From Alcanivorax jadensis T9 (GTDB lineage Bacteria > Pseudomonadota > Gammaproteobacteria > Pseudomonadales > Alcanivoracaceae): 64,000 nucleotides of DNA. The translations under genes and the position numbers were made by a program. This document shows, piece by piece, positions 36,081 to 44,825 of this stretch. Below the pieces are notes generated by a model, which did no database searches, was not told where the DNA came from, and was given only the letters and a program-made list of their open reading frames with translations. The DNA is taken from the NCBI RefSeq assembly GCF_000756655.1, contig NZ_ARXU01000002.1, positions 310,001 to 374,000 of the forward strand, given 5' to 3'. The stretch's first letter is position 1. Each line of letters begins with the position of its first letter.

Positions 36081-37570
36081 TGCGGCTTCGTAGAAGGCCC
36101 TGGGGGAAACCCTCCTGCCCCCGGCGGAGTCAGACGCAGCACCTTGATCCCCAGCCAGGCATACACCAGCGCCAGCAGCGGGTTGATCAGGTTGAAGAAC
36201 GCATAGAACAGATAGTCCGTCACCGGCACCAGCAGCACCGACTGCATATAGGCCCCGCAAGTATTCCAGGGAATCAGCGGGCTGGTGATGGTGCCGCCAT
36301 CTTCCAGGGCCCGGGACAGATTCACCGGCGCCAGCCCTTCCTTTTCATAGGCCTCGCGGAACATGCGCCCGGGCATGATGATGGAAATATACTGGTCCGC
36401 AGTGAGGATATTGCTGCCCAGGCAGGTGGCCAGAGTGGCCGCAATCAATCCCGCCGCCCCCTTCACCGCGGCCAGCAAACCTTCGATCAGTCTGGCCAGC
36501 AAACCGGCATGCTCCATCACCGCCCCGAAGGTCATGGCACAGAGAATCAGCCAGACCGTGTTGAGCATGGACGCCATGCCGCCACCGGACAGCAGATCAT
36601 TGAGCGCCCCATCGCCAGTCTCCACCGTGATACCGCCATAAAAGGTCTGCCATACCACTTTCAGTGACGCCGCCAGATCCGCCTGCGCCACCCCCGCCTG
36701 GGCGGCAATGGCCTCGGGCTGGAACAACAGCGCCCAGACGCCCCCCAGCAAGGCCCCCAGGAAGATCGCCGGCAGCGCCGGCATGCGCTTGAGCGCCAGC
36801 ACCAGCAACACCAGCAGGGGAATCAGATGCAGAAAGGAGATATGAAACTGATTATCCAGACCGGCCAGTAGCGGGCGGATGCGGTCCACCGTGTCACCGG
36901 CCACTTCCGCATTGAACCCCATGAACAGGAAAATCAGCAGCGCGATGACAATCGACGGCACCGTGGTCCACAGCATCAGGCGGATATGCTCGAACAGATC
37001 CGAGCCGGCCACCGCCGGTGCCAGGTTGGTGGTTTCCGACAGCGGCGAAATCTTGTCGCCGAAATAGGCGCCGGACACTACCGCCCCGGCAGCCACCGGC
37101 AACGACAACCCCAGACCGTTGGCCACCCCGATCAAGGCCACCCCCACGGTGGCCGCCACCGTCCAGCTGGAACCAATACTCAGGGCGATAATGGCGCAGA
37201 TCAGGCAGGCCGCTGCATAGAACAGGGCCGGGTTCATCAACTCCAGCCCGAAATAGATCAGCGACGGCACAATGCCGGCCAGCCGCCAGGTGCCGATCAG
37301 GGCCCCCACGCTGAGCAGAATCAGCACCGCGCCCAGGGCCACGGAAATCCCCTTGATCATGGCGGTTTCGATGTCCCGCCAGGACATACCGTTCTTGAAG
37401 GCAATCAGCGAGGCCAGCCCGGCACACAGCAACAGGGCAATCTGGTTGGGCCCGGAAGAGGCACTGTCGCCGAACAGGTACACCGCCGCCGCCAACAACG
37501 CCACCAGCACGACTATCGGCAGCAGGGCGTCGAACAGGCTGGGGCGACGATGTGAAGAGGACTGTGTCAT
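36077..37570 (-). CDS. nhaC: NhaC-family Na+/H+ antiporter
   Basis: This 497-residue membrane protein has about eleven hydrophobic segments and NhaC-family motifs. These include S-G-A-Y-F-G-D-K-I-S-P-L-S-E-T-T-N near residue 175, G-S-S-W-T-V-A-A-T-V-G, and G-T-I-T-S-P-L-I-P-W-N-T-C-G near residue 435. It should exchange sodium for protons, although NhaC-like proteins can also carry malate/lactate. The ATG at 37570 starts the conserved part. The stop lies in a repeat arm. It interrupts the lysA-dapF order found in Pseudomonas. Confidence 0.88.
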   Translation of the reverse strand: MTQSSSHRRPSLFDALLPIVVLVALLAAAVYLFGDSASSGPNQIALLLCAGLASLIAFKNGMSWRDIETAMIKGISVALGAVLILLSVGALIGTWRLAGIVPSLIYFGLELMNPALFYAAACLICAIIALSIGSSWTVAATVGVALIGVANGLGLSLPVAAGAVVSGAYFGDKISPLSETTNLAPAVAGSDLFEHIRLMLWTTVPSIVIALLIFLFMGFNAEVAGDTVDRIRPLLAGLDNQFHISFLHLIPLLVLLVLALKRMPALPAIFLGALLGGVWALLFQPEAIAAQAGVAQADLAASLKVVWQTFYGGITVETGDGALNDLLSGGGMASMLNTVWLILCAMTFGAVMEHAGLLARLIEGLLAAVKGAAGLIAATLATCLGSNILTADQYISIIMPGRMFREAYEKEGLAPVNLSRALEDGGTITSPLIPWNTCGAYMQSVLLVPVTDYLFYAFFNLINPLLALVYAWLGIKVLRLTPPGAGGFPPGPSTKPQ

Positions 37571-37579
37571 GGCAGGCTT

Positions 37580-37595
37580 ACAGACGGCCGTCTGT
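37580..37595. promoter_or_regulatory. Perfect 16-bp palindrome upstream of nhaC
   Basis: ACAGACGGCCGTCTGT reads the same on both strands and ends 9 bases upstream of the antiporter start codon. It resembles TetR-family operators in form. Because it overlaps the ribosome-binding region it could also act as an mRNA hairpin. No regulator gene is adjacent. Confidence 0.45.
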
Positions 37596-37849
37596 CCGGT
37601 TGCTCTCTTTCCCGTTATGGGCCTTCGCCGGCGAGTAAGCACTTACCGGCGGCGCGAAAAGCGGCGCAGTCTACCAGCACGCTGGCGAAGGCGCATTGCC
37701 GGTGGTCGGCCTGCGGGGCGACTGAAGGGAATCGAGAATCGGCATGCAGAACAGGACGTGAATTTTCGCTCCCTGCAACTCGCCTCTGGTAACTGACTCC
37801 CCCGCCCCGTGCGATTCACATGCCCATCGCACCCTGTTTTTTTATGCTG

Positions 37850-38692
37850 TCAGGCCTCGCCGGTCAGCTCTCTGACCAGAGTATGCCCGTTGGGCTCGCA
37901 CAGGGCATTCTTGAGCACAGGCATGGCCTGGGCCATGTGCTGGGCCAGCGTGTAAGGCGGATTGACGATCAGCATGCCGGAGCCGGTCATGCCACGACCA
38001 GAGGCATCCGGGCGCGGGCAACACTCCACTCGCAGCATGTTAGGAATCTCCGCCTTGACGAAACGGCGGATGAAACTCTCGGTGCGGTTACGATCCAGCA
38101 CCGGATACCAGATGGCATAGGTCGCAGTGGAGAAGCGCTCCATGGCCATCTGCAACGCCGGCAACAGCCCAAGGTAATCCGCTTCCATTTCATAGGAAGG
38201 ATCGATCAGCACCAACCCCCGGCGATGCTGGGGCGGCAACATGGCCTTGAACCCCTGCCAGGCATCCAGCTTTTCCACACGCACCCGCTTGTCATCGGCA
38301 AAGCGACGCTGCAACAGCTCGAAATCGGTACTGTGCAGCTCGGAACACTGCAGCCGGTCCTGCTCGCGCAACAGGCTGGCGCTGATCAGCGGCGAGCCCG
38401 GGTACTCGGTGAGCTTGCCCACCGGGTTGAGTTTTTTCACCAGCGCCACGTACTGGTCAATCACCCCTACACCGGTGCGGTTATCCAACAACCGGGCAAT
38501 GCCGTCCCGGTATTCCCCGGTCTTCTGCATGTGATCACTGGCAATGGTATAGCTGCCGGCACCGGCATGGGTATCGTGCACCGTGAAGGGTTTGTCCTTC
38601 TTTTTCAGGTACTCGATGATCGCCACCTGGACGATGTGCTTGAGAACATCGGCAAAGTTGCCGGCGTGGTAGCTGTGGCGGTAAGACAACAT
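37850..38692 (-). CDS. rlmJ: 23S rRNA A2030 N6-methyltransferase RlmJ
   Basis: RlmJ methylates adenine 2030 of 23S rRNA. The start at 38692 gives 280 residues, the length of the E. coli enzyme, with the hallmark N-terminus M-L-S-Y-R-H-S-Y-H-A-G-N-F-A-D-V-L-K-H. H-A-G-A-G-S-Y sits in the SAM region and L-I-D-P-S-Y-E-M is the catalytic DPxY motif. It lies alone on the minus strand between nhaC and dapF. Confidence 0.94.
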   Translation of the reverse strand: MLSYRHSYHAGNFADVLKHIVQVAIIEYLKKKDKPFTVHDTHAGAGSYTIASDHMQKTGEYRDGIARLLDNRTGVGVIDQYVALVKKLNPVGKLTEYPGSPLISASLLREQDRLQCSELHSTDFELLQRRFADDKRVRVEKLDAWQGFKAMLPPQHRRGLVLIDPSYEMEADYLGLLPALQMAMERFSTATYAIWYPVLDRNRTESFIRRFVKAEIPNMLRVECCPRPDASGRGMTGSGMLIVNPPYTLAQHMAQAMPVLKNALCEPNGHTLVRELTGEA

Positions 38693-38744
38693 GATCAGGG
38701 CCTGCGGGTATGTGGTGCCGCATTGTACACCCAACACCTCCTAT

Positions 38745-38823
38745 GTAGGAGCGGCGCTTGAGCCGCGAATCTGCTTGCGAACACTTTCCCAGGCACGATT
38801 CGCGGCTCAAGCGCCGCTCCTAC
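38745..38823. repeat. REP-type inverted pair (GTAGGAG)
   Basis: The arms GTAGGAGCGGCGCTTGAGCC and the inverted copy ending CTCCTAC are perfect over about 26 bp. They form the most canonical copy in the window, located between divergent rlmJ and dapF. Confidence 0.85.
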
Positions 38824-38903
38824 GGCAAGACCAAGGCGCCATCACCTGACGCCACAGGAATCCCGGAGTACAATGGCCTTTTTACCCGTACCGGACACCC
38901 CGC

Positions 38904-39755
38904 ATGAACCTGCGCTTCACCAAAATGCACGGCCTGGGCAACGATTTCATGGTCATCGACGGCATCAGCCAGTCGCTGCCAGAAACCGGCGTGCCCTTTT
39001 CCGCCGATGAGATCCGCCGCCTGGGCGACCGGCATTTCGGCGTGGGCTTTGACCAGCTGCTGATCGTGCAACCGGCCCGTTCCGCCGACGCGGATTTCCG
39101 TTACCGCATCCTCAATGCGGACGGCTCCGAGGTCAGTCAGTGTGGCAACGGCGCCCGTTGCTTTGCCCGCTTCGTGCGCGATCATGGGCTCACCGACAAG
39201 GCCGAAATCGTGGTGGAAACCGCCGACGGGCAGATGACCCTGACGGTGACCGACGACGAGCAGGTGACCGTGGATATGGGCGCACCGCGCTGGGCGCCAG
39301 AAGCAATTCCCCTGATCGCCAAGGGTGAACAGGACACCTATTTTCTGGTCGCAGGCAACAATGCCTACGAAGTCGGCGCCGTCGGCCTGGGCAATCCGCA
39401 CTGTACACTGCTGGTGGAGAATGTGGACACCGCCCCGGTGGACACCGTGGGGCCGCTGCTGGAAAGCCACGAACAGTTCCCGGAACGAGTCAACGTGGCT
39501 TTCATGCAGATCGTCAGCCGCAATGAAATCCGCCTGCGCGTCTACGAACGAGGCGCCGGGGAAACCCTGGCCTGTGGCTCCGGCGCCTGCGCCGCAGTCG
39601 TGATCGGCCAGCGACGGGGTTTTCTCGATCAGGACGTGACCGTGCACCTGCCCGGAGGCACCTTGCAGATTCGCTATACTGGCCAGGGCGGTATCCGGAT
39701 GACAGGCCCTGCCAGCCATGTCTATGATGGCAGCATTGATGTAACCAGCGCATAA
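38904..39755 (+). CDS. dapF: Diaminopimelate epimerase
   Basis: DapF converts LL- to meso-diaminopimelate using two Cys. The 283-residue protein has K-M-H-G-L-G-N-D-F near the start, the first Cys in S-Q-C-G-N-G-A-R near residue 82 and the second in L-A-C-G-S-G-A-C near residue 227. A TACAAT box lies 31 bases upstream. It leads dapF-DUF484-xerC-HAD. Confidence 0.96.
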   Translation: MNLRFTKMHGLGNDFMVIDGISQSLPETGVPFSADEIRRLGDRHFGVGFDQLLIVQPARSADADFRYRILNADGSEVSQCGNGARCFARFVRDHGLTDKAEIVVETADGQMTLTVTDDEQVTVDMGAPRWAPEAIPLIAKGEQDTYFLVAGNNAYEVGAVGLGNPHCTLLVENVDTAPVDTVGPLLESHEQFPERVNVAFMQIVSRNEIRLRVYERGAGETLACGSGACAAVVIGQRRGFLDQDVTVHLPGGTLQIRYTGQGGIRMTGPASHVYDGSIDVTSA

Positions 39756-39784
39756 CTGCGGCGGAACAAGAAGGACGCAATCCC

Positions 39785-40510
39785 ATGACGGAGAACACCA
39801 AAGCCAGCGCCGACCAGGTTGCCGCCTACCTGCGCGACAACCCGGACTACTTCCAGCATCGCCCGGAGCTGCTGGAATTGCTGCGCCTACCGGACTCCAA
39901 GGGCGAGGCTGTCTCTCTGCTGGAACGCCAGGCGTCCATTCTCCGCGACCGTAATAACGAACTGCGTGACCGCCTCAACGGCCTGCTGGACGTGGCCAGG
40001 GAAAACGATCACCTGTTCGACAAGACCCGCCGTCTGACCCTGTCCCTGCTGGAAGCACGGGGAGCCGAAAAACTGTTCCGCAACCTGCTCGCCAGCCTCG
40101 GTGACGATTTTCACTGCGATCGGGTGGCGCTGCTGCTCTACGACCGGGAACTGCCCATCCTCGGCGACCTGCGCAACCAGATTCGCTGTGTCGACAGCGA
40201 CGCCCTGCCCAGCGCCCTCAACCACCTGCTGCGCAACGGCAAGGCGGTCTGCGGCGCCATGCGCGAAGAGGAAATGCTGGCCCTGTTCCAGGAGCACGCC
40301 ACCGACATCCGCTCCGCCGCTATGGTACCGCTCGAGTACCAGGGCAAACTGGGCCTGCTGGCCATCGGCAGCAAAAGCGCCATGCACTTCCGCAGCTCCC
40401 TAGGCACCCTGTTCATTACCCACATCGGCCAGGTCCTCAGCCGCCGCCTGCACGAAGTCCTGCGGCAATACCCGCATCAGGCAGCTAAAAAGACCGGGGA
40501 AATCAATTGA
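39785..40510 (+). CDS. DUF484 (GAF-like) protein
   Basis: This 241-residue protein of the DUF484 family has an N-terminal helical part, V-A-A-Y-L-R-D-N-P-D-Y-F near residue 11, a coiled coil around residues 45-75, and a GAF-like domain after residue 100. It commonly lies between dapF and xerC, where its role is unknown. Its last codons and TGA stop fall within the AT-rich repeat element at 40504. Confidence 0.88.
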   Translation: MTENTKASADQVAAYLRDNPDYFQHRPELLELLRLPDSKGEAVSLLERQASILRDRNNELRDRLNGLLDVARENDHLFDKTRRLTLSLLEARGAEKLFRNLLASLGDDFHCDRVALLLYDRELPILGDLRNQIRCVDSDALPSALNHLLRNGKAVCGAMREEEMLALFQEHATDIRSAAMVPLEYQGKLGLLAIGSKSAMHFRSSLGTLFITHIGQVLSRRLHEVLRQYPHQAAKKTGEIN

Positions 40511-40581
40511 GAATTGATAATGGATAACGAACATCCAGCCGCTTCTGGCGCTATCAATTATCAACTATCAATTATCAATTC
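40504..40581. repeat. AT-rich heptad inverted repeat spanning the DUF484/xerC junction
   Basis: The arms at 40504-40527 and 40558-40581 are inverted copies with 20 of 24 positions equal. The right arm read on the minus strand contains four heptads ATTGATA/GTTGATA in register. The element is the same family as 21526-21635 but with a 30-bp interior. It contains the DUF484 stop and the first in-frame xerC ATG. Confidence 0.75.
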
Positions 40582-41473
40582 GTTCCTAACCCATCTGGCC
40601 TCCGAGCGCCGCCTCTCCCCGCACACCGTCAGCAACTACCAGCGTGACCTGAAAGAAGCCTTCCGCCTTACCGGGCAGCGGGACTGGGCCACGCTCACCG
40701 TGCACGACATGCGCTCGCTGGTGGCCACCCTGCACCGGCAGGGAAAAGGCGGCAAGACCATTGCCCGGCTACTGTCCACACTGCGTACTTTCTACAATTA
40801 TCTGATGCGTGAAGGGCTGGCCCGGGACAACCCGGCGGTGGATGTGCGGCCACCGAAAAGTGGCAAGCGCCTGCCCAAGGCCCTGGATGCGGACCAGGTG
40901 GGCCAGCTGCTGGACGCGGGCATGGAAAAAGGCGACCCGCTGAGCCTGCGCGACCAGGCCATCATGGAACTATTCTACGCCTGCGGCCTGCGCCTGGCAG
41001 AACTGCTGAGCCTGAATCTGGACAGCCTGGATCTGAGTGCCGGCCAGCTGCTGGTTACCGGTAAAGGTAACAAGACCCGCCAGCTACCCATCGGCAAACC
41101 GGCCCTCACTGCCGTGCGCCGCTGGCTCAAGGCCCGCACCCTGTTCATCAAGGACAGCGAAGAAAAAGCGCTCTTCCTGAGCAAGAATGGCCGTCGACTG
41201 TCGCCCTCCAGCGTGCAGCAACGCCTGAAACGCCATGCCCTGGAACGGGGCCTGGATGATCACCTGCACCCCCATAAACTACGGCATTCCTTTGCTACCC
41301 ATTTGCTGGAATCCTCCGGCGACCTGCGCGCCGTACAGGAACTGCTGGGCCATGCGGATCTGGCCACCACCCAGGTCTACACCCACCTGGACTTTCAGCA
41401 CCTGGCCCAGGTGTATGACGGTGCTCATCCAAGAGCGCAGCGCCGCAAGAGGGATGACGAGGAATCGTCCTGA
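40520..41473 (+). CDS. xerC: Site-specific tyrosine recombinase XerC
   Basis: XerC, with XerD, resolves chromosome dimers at dif. The 317-residue protein has the catalytic set: Arg in C-G-L-R-L-A-E, H-K-L-R-H-S-F-A-T-H, L-L-G-H-A and Tyr in Q-V-Y-T-H-L-D. It is about 12 residues longer at the N-terminus than E. coli XerC. Its first 20 residues, including N-Y-Q-L-S-I-I-N-S, are read from the heptad repeat. A TTG at 40514 is an alternative start. No other Met occurs before the core domain. Confidence 0.92.
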   Translation: MDNEHPAASGAINYQLSIINSFLTHLASERRLSPHTVSNYQRDLKEAFRLTGQRDWATLTVHDMRSLVATLHRQGKGGKTIARLLSTLRTFYNYLMREGLARDNPAVDVRPPKSGKRLPKALDADQVGQLLDAGMEKGDPLSLRDQAIMELFYACGLRLAELLSLNLDSLDLSAGQLLVTGKGNKTRQLPIGKPALTAVRRWLKARTLFIKDSEEKALFLSKNGRRLSPSSVQQRLKRHALERGLDDHLHPHKLRHSFATHLLESSGDLRAVQELLGHADLATTQVYTHLDFQHLAQVYDGAHPRAQRRKRDDEESS

Positions 41474-41488
41474 CGTCTACCGCTTCCT

Positions 41489-41640
41489 GTAGGAGTTCCC
41501 TTCCAGGGGACGAAGCTCGTGTAGCGAGGCACCCGAAAGGGGGACCATTTTTCAAGGAGCTATCGAGTCTGGATATCCCTGATCGCCCTATGGCCGATTC
41601 CGTGCTGCGCACGGTTCGCCCCCTGGAAGGGAGCTCCTAC
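41489..41640. repeat. REP-type pair with divergent core module
   Basis: Outer arms GTAGGAGTTCCCTTCCAGGGG and the complement ending CTCCTAC enclose a 41562-41610 stretch. That stretch resembles the 71-bp core shared by 42958 and 46983 (CGAGTCTGGATATCCCTGATCGCCCT). It lies between xerC and the HAD gene. Confidence 0.7.
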
Positions 41641-41696
41641 AGCAGCTTCATCGCCATGGTCGGGCCACAGCCCCTGCCATGCGTTACAATAGCGCC

Positions 41697-42404
41697 ATGA
41701 GCCGCCTCAAACTGATTACCTTTGATCTGGACAACACCCTCTGGCCGGTGGACGAAGTGATTCGCCGGGCGGAGAAGGCATGCAGTGACTGGATCATTGA
41801 CCGCCACCCGGAAGCCGCCCTGGCGCTGAGCGCCGAGCGGGTACGCGCGGTACGCACGGCACTACTGCGGGAGCGGCCGGATTATCTGGACAACCTGACA
41901 GCCCTGCGCCAGGACGCCATGGCCCGGGCCTTTACCGAGCATGGCTTCAGCACCAATGAGGCGCGCAAGATTGCCGAAGAAGCCTTTCTGGTTTTCCATC
42001 GCGCCCGTAATCAGGTGACGTTTTTCCCCGGTGCCCTGGGCGTGCTCGAACAACTGGCCGACAGCTATCAGCTGGGCGCCCTGACCAATGGCAACGCGGA
42101 TCTGCAACAAATCGGCATCGCCGAGCTGTTCACCTTCCACCACTCCGCGGAAACCATCGGCAAGCGCAAGCCCGCACCGGACATGTTCCTGGCGGCACTG
42201 GCATCAGCAGGTGTCGACGCCAGCCAGGCCGTCCATGTGGGCGATCATCCCCTGGAGGATGTGCATGCCGCTCGCGAACACGGCATGCATGCCATCTGGG
42301 CCAACCTGATCGATCTGGACTGGCCGGTTGATCTGGCCCACCCCCGTCACCATATTCACAACCTTCACGAACTCCCGGACCTGGTACCCCTTTTCGATGA
42401 CTAA
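41697..42404 (+). CDS. yigB: HAD-family phosphatase (YigB-like)
   Basis: This 235-residue HAD hydrolase has motif I F-D-L-D-N-T-L-W, motif II G-A-L-T-N-G-N, K-R-K-P-A-P-D as motif III and motif IV V-G-D-H-P-L-E-D. YigB-type enzymes dephosphorylate a riboflavin-pathway intermediate among other substrates. The gene follows xerC as in Pseudomonas and E. coli. A TACAAT box ends 6 bases before the ATG, so initiation may be close to the start. The next gene overlaps it by 8 bases. Confidence 0.85.
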   Translation: MSRLKLITFDLDNTLWPVDEVIRRAEKACSDWIIDRHPEAALALSAERVRAVRTALLRERPDYLDNLTALRQDAMARAFTEHGFSTNEARKIAEEAFLVFHRARNQVTFFPGALGVLEQLADSYQLGALTNGNADLQQIGIAELFTFHHSAETIGKRKPAPDMFLAALASAGVDASQAVHVGDHPLEDVHAAREHGMHAIWANLIDLDWPVDLAHPRHHIHNLHELPDLVPLFDD

Positions 42405-42711
42405 GCGCGCGCAACTTGCCAACCTTCTGGACGATCTGCAAACCGAGCTGGACCAGCAGGGCCTGTGGGAACAACAGCCCCCGGCGCCCGCTGCCTTCGA
42501 CAGCAGCACCCCCTTCTTTGCCGACACCATGGCTTTCAGCCAGTGGCTGCAGTGGGTATTTATCGGCCGCTTCCGCGCCATCCTCGACGCCGACCATCCC
42601 CTGCCCGGCCAGTGCGACGTGAGCCCCATGGCAGAAGAGGCTCTGAAGGGAATGGAGCAAGATGTCAGCGAGATCATTGATCTGCTCAAGCGTTTCGACG
42701 AGCACTTTTGA
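42397..42711 (+). CDS. yqcC: YqcC-like DUF446 protein
   Basis: This 104-residue protein has the DUF446 signature: L-L-D-D-L-Q-T-E-L, F-F-A-D-T-M-A-F-S-Q-W-L-Q-W-V-F-I, and a helical tail. YqcC homologs are often paired with the tRNA pseudouridine synthase TruC, but no truC is seen here. The ATG at 42397 overlaps the HAD stop (ATGACTAA). Confidence 0.85.
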   Translation: MTKRAQLANLLDDLQTELDQQGLWEQQPPAPAAFDSSTPFFADTMAFSQWLQWVFIGRFRAILDADHPLPGQCDVSPMAEEALKGMEQDVSEIIDLLKRFDEHF

Positions 42712-42738
42712 GGTAGTGGCAAGCGGCAACGCGCATCC

Positions 42739-43042
42739 GTAGGAGACTGCTTGCAGGCGAACCCACACACTGTAGGAGCGTCGCTGGCGGCGCGATTCAG
42801 GCCTTAGCGAGGATTTGAGATTCAATGTAGGAACGGAGCGTAGCGAAGTAACGCACGTAGTTCCGTGCGGCCCGAGGGGTGAGCGAAGCGAATAACACCG
42901 CTTGAGATGCGAACCGAGCGTAGCGAGGGGACAGAGACGAGGGCTGCTGCATTGTTTGAAACCTGTCGAGCTCTGATATCCCTGATCACCCTGCGGGCGA
43001 TTTCCGCGCAAGCGCGGTTCGCACCTCAAGAGGTGCTCCTAC
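42739..43042. repeat. Composite REP array, about 300 bp, without genes
   Basis: This fills the 402-base gap between yqcC and hemS. GTAGGA ends occur at 42739, 42772 and 42827, and the inverted CTCCTAC ends at 43042. Two larger modules are shared with 46920-47129. An 87-bp unit at 42827-42913 is inverted there, with 73 of 87 positions equal. A 71-bp core at 42958-43028 is in the same orientation, with 68 of 71 equal. The core contains two strong small hairpins. Confidence 0.75.
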
Positions 43043-43113
43043 AGCGACTGCGAAGAGAGCTCGGAGGTTGAGGAACTTTTAGCCTTTCCCAATCCAATCG
43101 AGCGCAGCTCGAG

Positions 43114-44076
43114 CTACCGAATCACGCTATCCCTTAATAACGCCCGCCAGTCTGACTCCGCTTCGCCGGCCGACAGTGTCCACAACCAGTTGCCGTTTTT
43201 ATCCAGGGCTTCAAGGGCCGTGATCACCTGTCCCTCACCGGGCTTACGCAGACGCCACAGGCTGTGCATCTTTGCCATGTCCAACGATACCAACGCGCCG
43301 TTGTGGGCCAGATGACAATGGCTGCCCTGCCAGCGTGGCGACGACCAGGGTGCGGTCATACACAAACGCACCCCCTGGTTGCCCACACACAAGGTGGTCG
43401 CATTATCGCGACGTGATGCTTCCGCCAGCACCGCCGGCAGGGTTTCCGGGCGCACCATGCAAGCAAAGCTGTCACGCACCGACCGATACAGCACGGCGCG
43501 CTGGTTGTGGCAGCGCTGCAACAGCTGGGAGAAATCCTCCTCGTCGGCACTGCCGGCCCAGTCGCGCTCCAGTTGCGATAGCGACCCTAACTCACCCGCC
43601 ACAATGCGAGGCAGACCGGCAGGCGGATTCAGCGTCTGCTGATCCGGGTGCAGCATGGCACAGACCAGTTCCTCGAATGCCAGGCCACCACTGTCCGGCG
43701 CCACCGCCATCTGTTGCAGCGGTTGCCCCTGGCGGTCGAAAAACACCAGACTGCGGGCCGGCAAGGCGCCGGTGGGTTCCAGCACTGCCAGTACCGAATG
43801 CCATTGGGACACCTGCAGGCTTTGCCGTAACCGGCAACGGTCACCCACTGACTCCAGCCACCACTCGCCCTCATGGAAAGCCGGGTAGTGCATGTTCTGG
43901 GATACCCGGGAACCACTGGTAAAGGTCGTCACCACCAGGGAGCCAAGCCGGTACAGGGCCTTGAGAATGGCCAGCGGCTCGTCCTGCAATCGTAAAACCC
44001 GATCACCGAGGGCTGCGCCGCACTGACGAAGCAGAGGGGATGCCGCCGGCGCCGGGGACCACGCCATCACTGACAT
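43114..44076 (-). CDS. hemS: HemS/ChuS-family heme-handling protein
   Basis: This 320-residue protein shows the duplicated HemS/ChuS layout. The first half has V-F-F-D-R-Q-G-Q-P-L. The second has F-S-Q-L-L-Q-R-C-H-N-Q-R near residue 190, where ChuS has its heme His, then C-V-G-N-Q-G-V-R-L and H-L-A-H-N-G-A-L-V. The family stores or degrades heme in the cytoplasm. Overall similarity is modest. The ATG at 44076 has GGAGGT upstream and is preferred to one 24 bases earlier. Confidence 0.75.
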   Translation of the reverse strand: MSVMAWSPAPAASPLLRQCGAALGDRVLRLQDEPLAILKALYRLGSLVVTTFTSGSRVSQNMHYPAFHEGEWWLESVGDRCRLRQSLQVSQWHSVLAVLEPTGALPARSLVFFDRQGQPLQQMAVAPDSGGLAFEELVCAMLHPDQQTLNPPAGLPRIVAGELGSLSQLERDWAGSADEEDFSQLLQRCHNQRAVLYRSVRDSFACMVRPETLPAVLAEASRRDNATTLCVGNQGVRLCMTAPWSSPRWQGSHCHLAHNGALVSLDMAKMHSLWRLRKPGEGQVITALEALDKNGNWLWTLSAGEAESDWRALLRDSVIR

Positions 44077-44375
44077 GCTACCTCCAGATCGCCGCACCAC
44101 CGGTTAAGACACCTCTGATGCCCTGTTCAGAAAGGGTTATTCAGAAGCGCCTTAATGGTCGGCGGTGCTTGTTATTAGGTGTGGAAAGCTGGCGACGGCT
44201 GGCGATCCACGTCAGGGAGAAATTGAGACGCTGCATGCAACACGGGACACGCATCAACACGAAGAAATGCTTTTCATTGTGACTGGCCCCGCCCGGAAAC
44301 CTGATACGCGTCCTGCTGGCCAGAAAATCTGAAAGCCGATACCGCGTTGTTGCGTAAAGCGTGTTGCGCGCCGCG

Positions 44376-44552
44376 TTACTTGGTCAGAATTAGCCGATTA
44401 TTGGAGGTGCGTCGCAACTGGTAACGCTCACCGGCATGCTCAATCCAGAGCTTGCCCTGATGATTGAGCAGCAAGCTGCTGGCAACACTGCTTTCTGCAT
44501 TGATCGCAACCCGGCGGGTAGTCGTGGTGACGTTCTTCTTGAGCTGAGTCAT
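44376..44552 (-). CDS. hemP: Hemin uptake protein HemP
   Basis: This is a 58-residue small protein. The family signature S-S-L-L-L-N-H-Q-G-K-L-W-I-E-H-A-G-E is followed by Y-Q-L-R-R-T-S-N-N-R-L-I-L-T-K. HemP genes precede heme receptors or HemS-type genes and are iron regulated. AAGGAGG is an excellent ribosome-binding site just upstream. It lies 300 bases ahead of hemS on the same strand. Confidence 0.9.
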   Translation of the reverse strand: MTQLKKNVTTTTRRVAINAESSVASSLLLNHQGKLWIEHAGERYQLRRTSNNRLILTK

Positions 44553-44574
44553 GCTGGCCTCCTTGTCTTCATAT

Positions 44575-44610
44575 GAGAATCATTATCATTATTGATTGAA
44601 GGGCCGTCAA
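44575..44610 (-). promoter_or_regulatory. Fur-box-overlapped promoter of hemP
   Basis: On the minus strand a -35 TTGACG (44605-44610), a 17-base spacer and a -10 GATAAT (44582-44587) form a good sigma-70 promoter. A 19-bp site at 44575-44593 matches the Fur consensus at 16 positions and covers the -10 box. Iron-replete Fur should block transcription of hemP. Confidence 0.85.
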
Positions 44611-44825
44611 TGCTCTTTCCTGATTTTCTGATGGGGGTCACAACGCAGCCCTGACGCCAGCCAGCATTAATGGATCTTTCCACGTTAACCCTTCTCCCTT
44701 TCTGGCGCCCACCATCGGACTTCTGCGCGCTTTGCTTTTCTTTGTCCGCCGTCCTGCATGCCATCCGGCAAGTGTTTTTACGTTCCCCTATCGAAAGCCC
44801 TGCACAACCGCGCTAGACTGAATTC

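Noticed and set aside
42739-43042. CRISPR array
   Set aside because: The repeated GTAGGAG ends are inverted and irregularly spaced, no constant-length spacers exist and no cas gene is near.
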